DNA of 20,272 nt. Origin: DASUSH01 sp036375215. GTDB lineage: Bacteria; Actinomycetota; Thermoleophilia; Solirubrobacterales; 70-9. A program made the position numbers and the translations under genes. The notes below the pieces were generated by a model. That model worked only from the letters and a program-made list of their open reading frames with translations, was not told where the DNA came from and ran no database searches. The stretch is from the NCBI GenBank assembly GCA_036375215.1, contig DASUSH010000055.1, positions 1 through 20,272 of the forward strand, read 5' to 3'. Positions within the stretch are counted from its first letter, which is position 1. Every line of letters starts with the position of its first letter. This document shows positions 20,133 through 20,272 of the stretch, in pieces.

Positions 20133-20272
20133 GTGGCCACCTGCTACCGCCATCCCGACCGCGAGACCGCGGTCTCCTGCTCGATGTGCGCGCGCCCGAT
20201 CTGCCCCGACTGCATGACGTCGACGCCGGTCGGGATGCGCTGCCCCGAGTGCGCCCGCGACCGCACCCGCGT
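20133..20272 (+). CDS. Rhomboid-type protein, N-terminal Cys/His (B-box-like) zinc domain, partial
   Basis: Only the first 46 codons are in the window. They encode a zinc-binding Cys/His cluster: CYRHPDRETAVSCSMCARPI, then CPDCM, then GMRCPECARDRTR. The spacing CxxH...CxxC...CxxC...CxxC matches the B-box-like domain that begins many actinobacterial rhomboid intramembrane serine proteases, whose membrane domain would lie beyond the window. GTG 20133 gives the usual start (M-A-T-C-Y-R-H-P). A TTG at 20121 is in frame but less likely. TAGATT (20117-20122) lies 10 nt upstream as a possible -10. Membership of the rhomboid family is inferred from the N-terminus alone. Confidence 0.75.
   Translation, partial: MATCYRHPDRETAVSCSMCARPICPDCMTSTPVGMRCPECARDRTR

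Overview
The window is high-GC bacterial chromosome. It most likely comes from an actinobacterium of the Thermoleophilia/Solirubrobacterales type. I infer this from CarD together with DisA, a SigH-like sigma factor, MEP-pathway genes, several TetR regulators, a rhomboid protein beginning with a B-box-like Cys/His cluster, and many genes whose -10 box lies only 6-8 nt before the start codon. No database search was possible, so the taxon is an inference.

Layout. (1) 1-2160: a Tat-signal FAD oxidoreductase (partial, minus) divergent from a TetR gene, with a 31-bp palindrome between them; then a DUF998 membrane protein (minus). (2) 2182-3773: an R2-like ligand-binding oxidase (R2lox/ribonucleotide reductase R2 family) overlapping a TetR gene by 4 bp, with a TetR-type operator inside its promoter. 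(3) 3973-6620: disA (c-di-AMP synthase), carD (apparent AUC start), ispD and a 50-residue hydrophilic protein. (4) 6641-8946: a DUF389 membrane protein divergent from a PHP histidinol-phosphatase, which overlaps ispF by 4 bp. (5) 8996-12487: an acyl-CoA synthetase, a decayed fragment of a secreted-type domain, and an SRPBCC protein paired with an atypical PlsC-like acyltransferase. (6) 12618-15606: cysS, an rlmB-like methyltransferase, a strong promoter with a dyad over its -10 box, a sigH-like sigma gene and tRNA-Thr(UGU) on the minus strand. (7) 15639-20272: a maleylacetate-reductase-like dehydrogenase, a fused PlsC-GpsA protein, an ECF sigma gene overlapping a cysteine-free single-pass membrane protein, a DUF4383 membrane protein, and the 5' end of a rhomboid-type gene.

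The backbone disA-carD-ispD-ispF-cysS-rlmB-sigH resembles the conserved disA(radA)-ispD-ispF-cysS-rlmB-sigH neighbourhood of Firmicutes and related Gram-positives. It is interrupted here by lipid and membrane genes. The lipid theme recurs: acyl-CoA synthetase, acyltransferase plus SRPBCC, and a PlsC-GpsA fusion that would join glycerol-3-phosphate production to acyl transfer in one polypeptide.

The least expected signals are at the level of expression. Six start codons sit exactly 8 nt after a TAnnnT box, two of them sharing one symmetric -10 duplex. carD has a perfect Shine-Dalgarno sequence in front of ATC rather than ATG. A short palindromic repeat appears to have been inserted into cysS as an in-frame linker. 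I found no CRISPR array, insertion sequence, phage module or rRNA.
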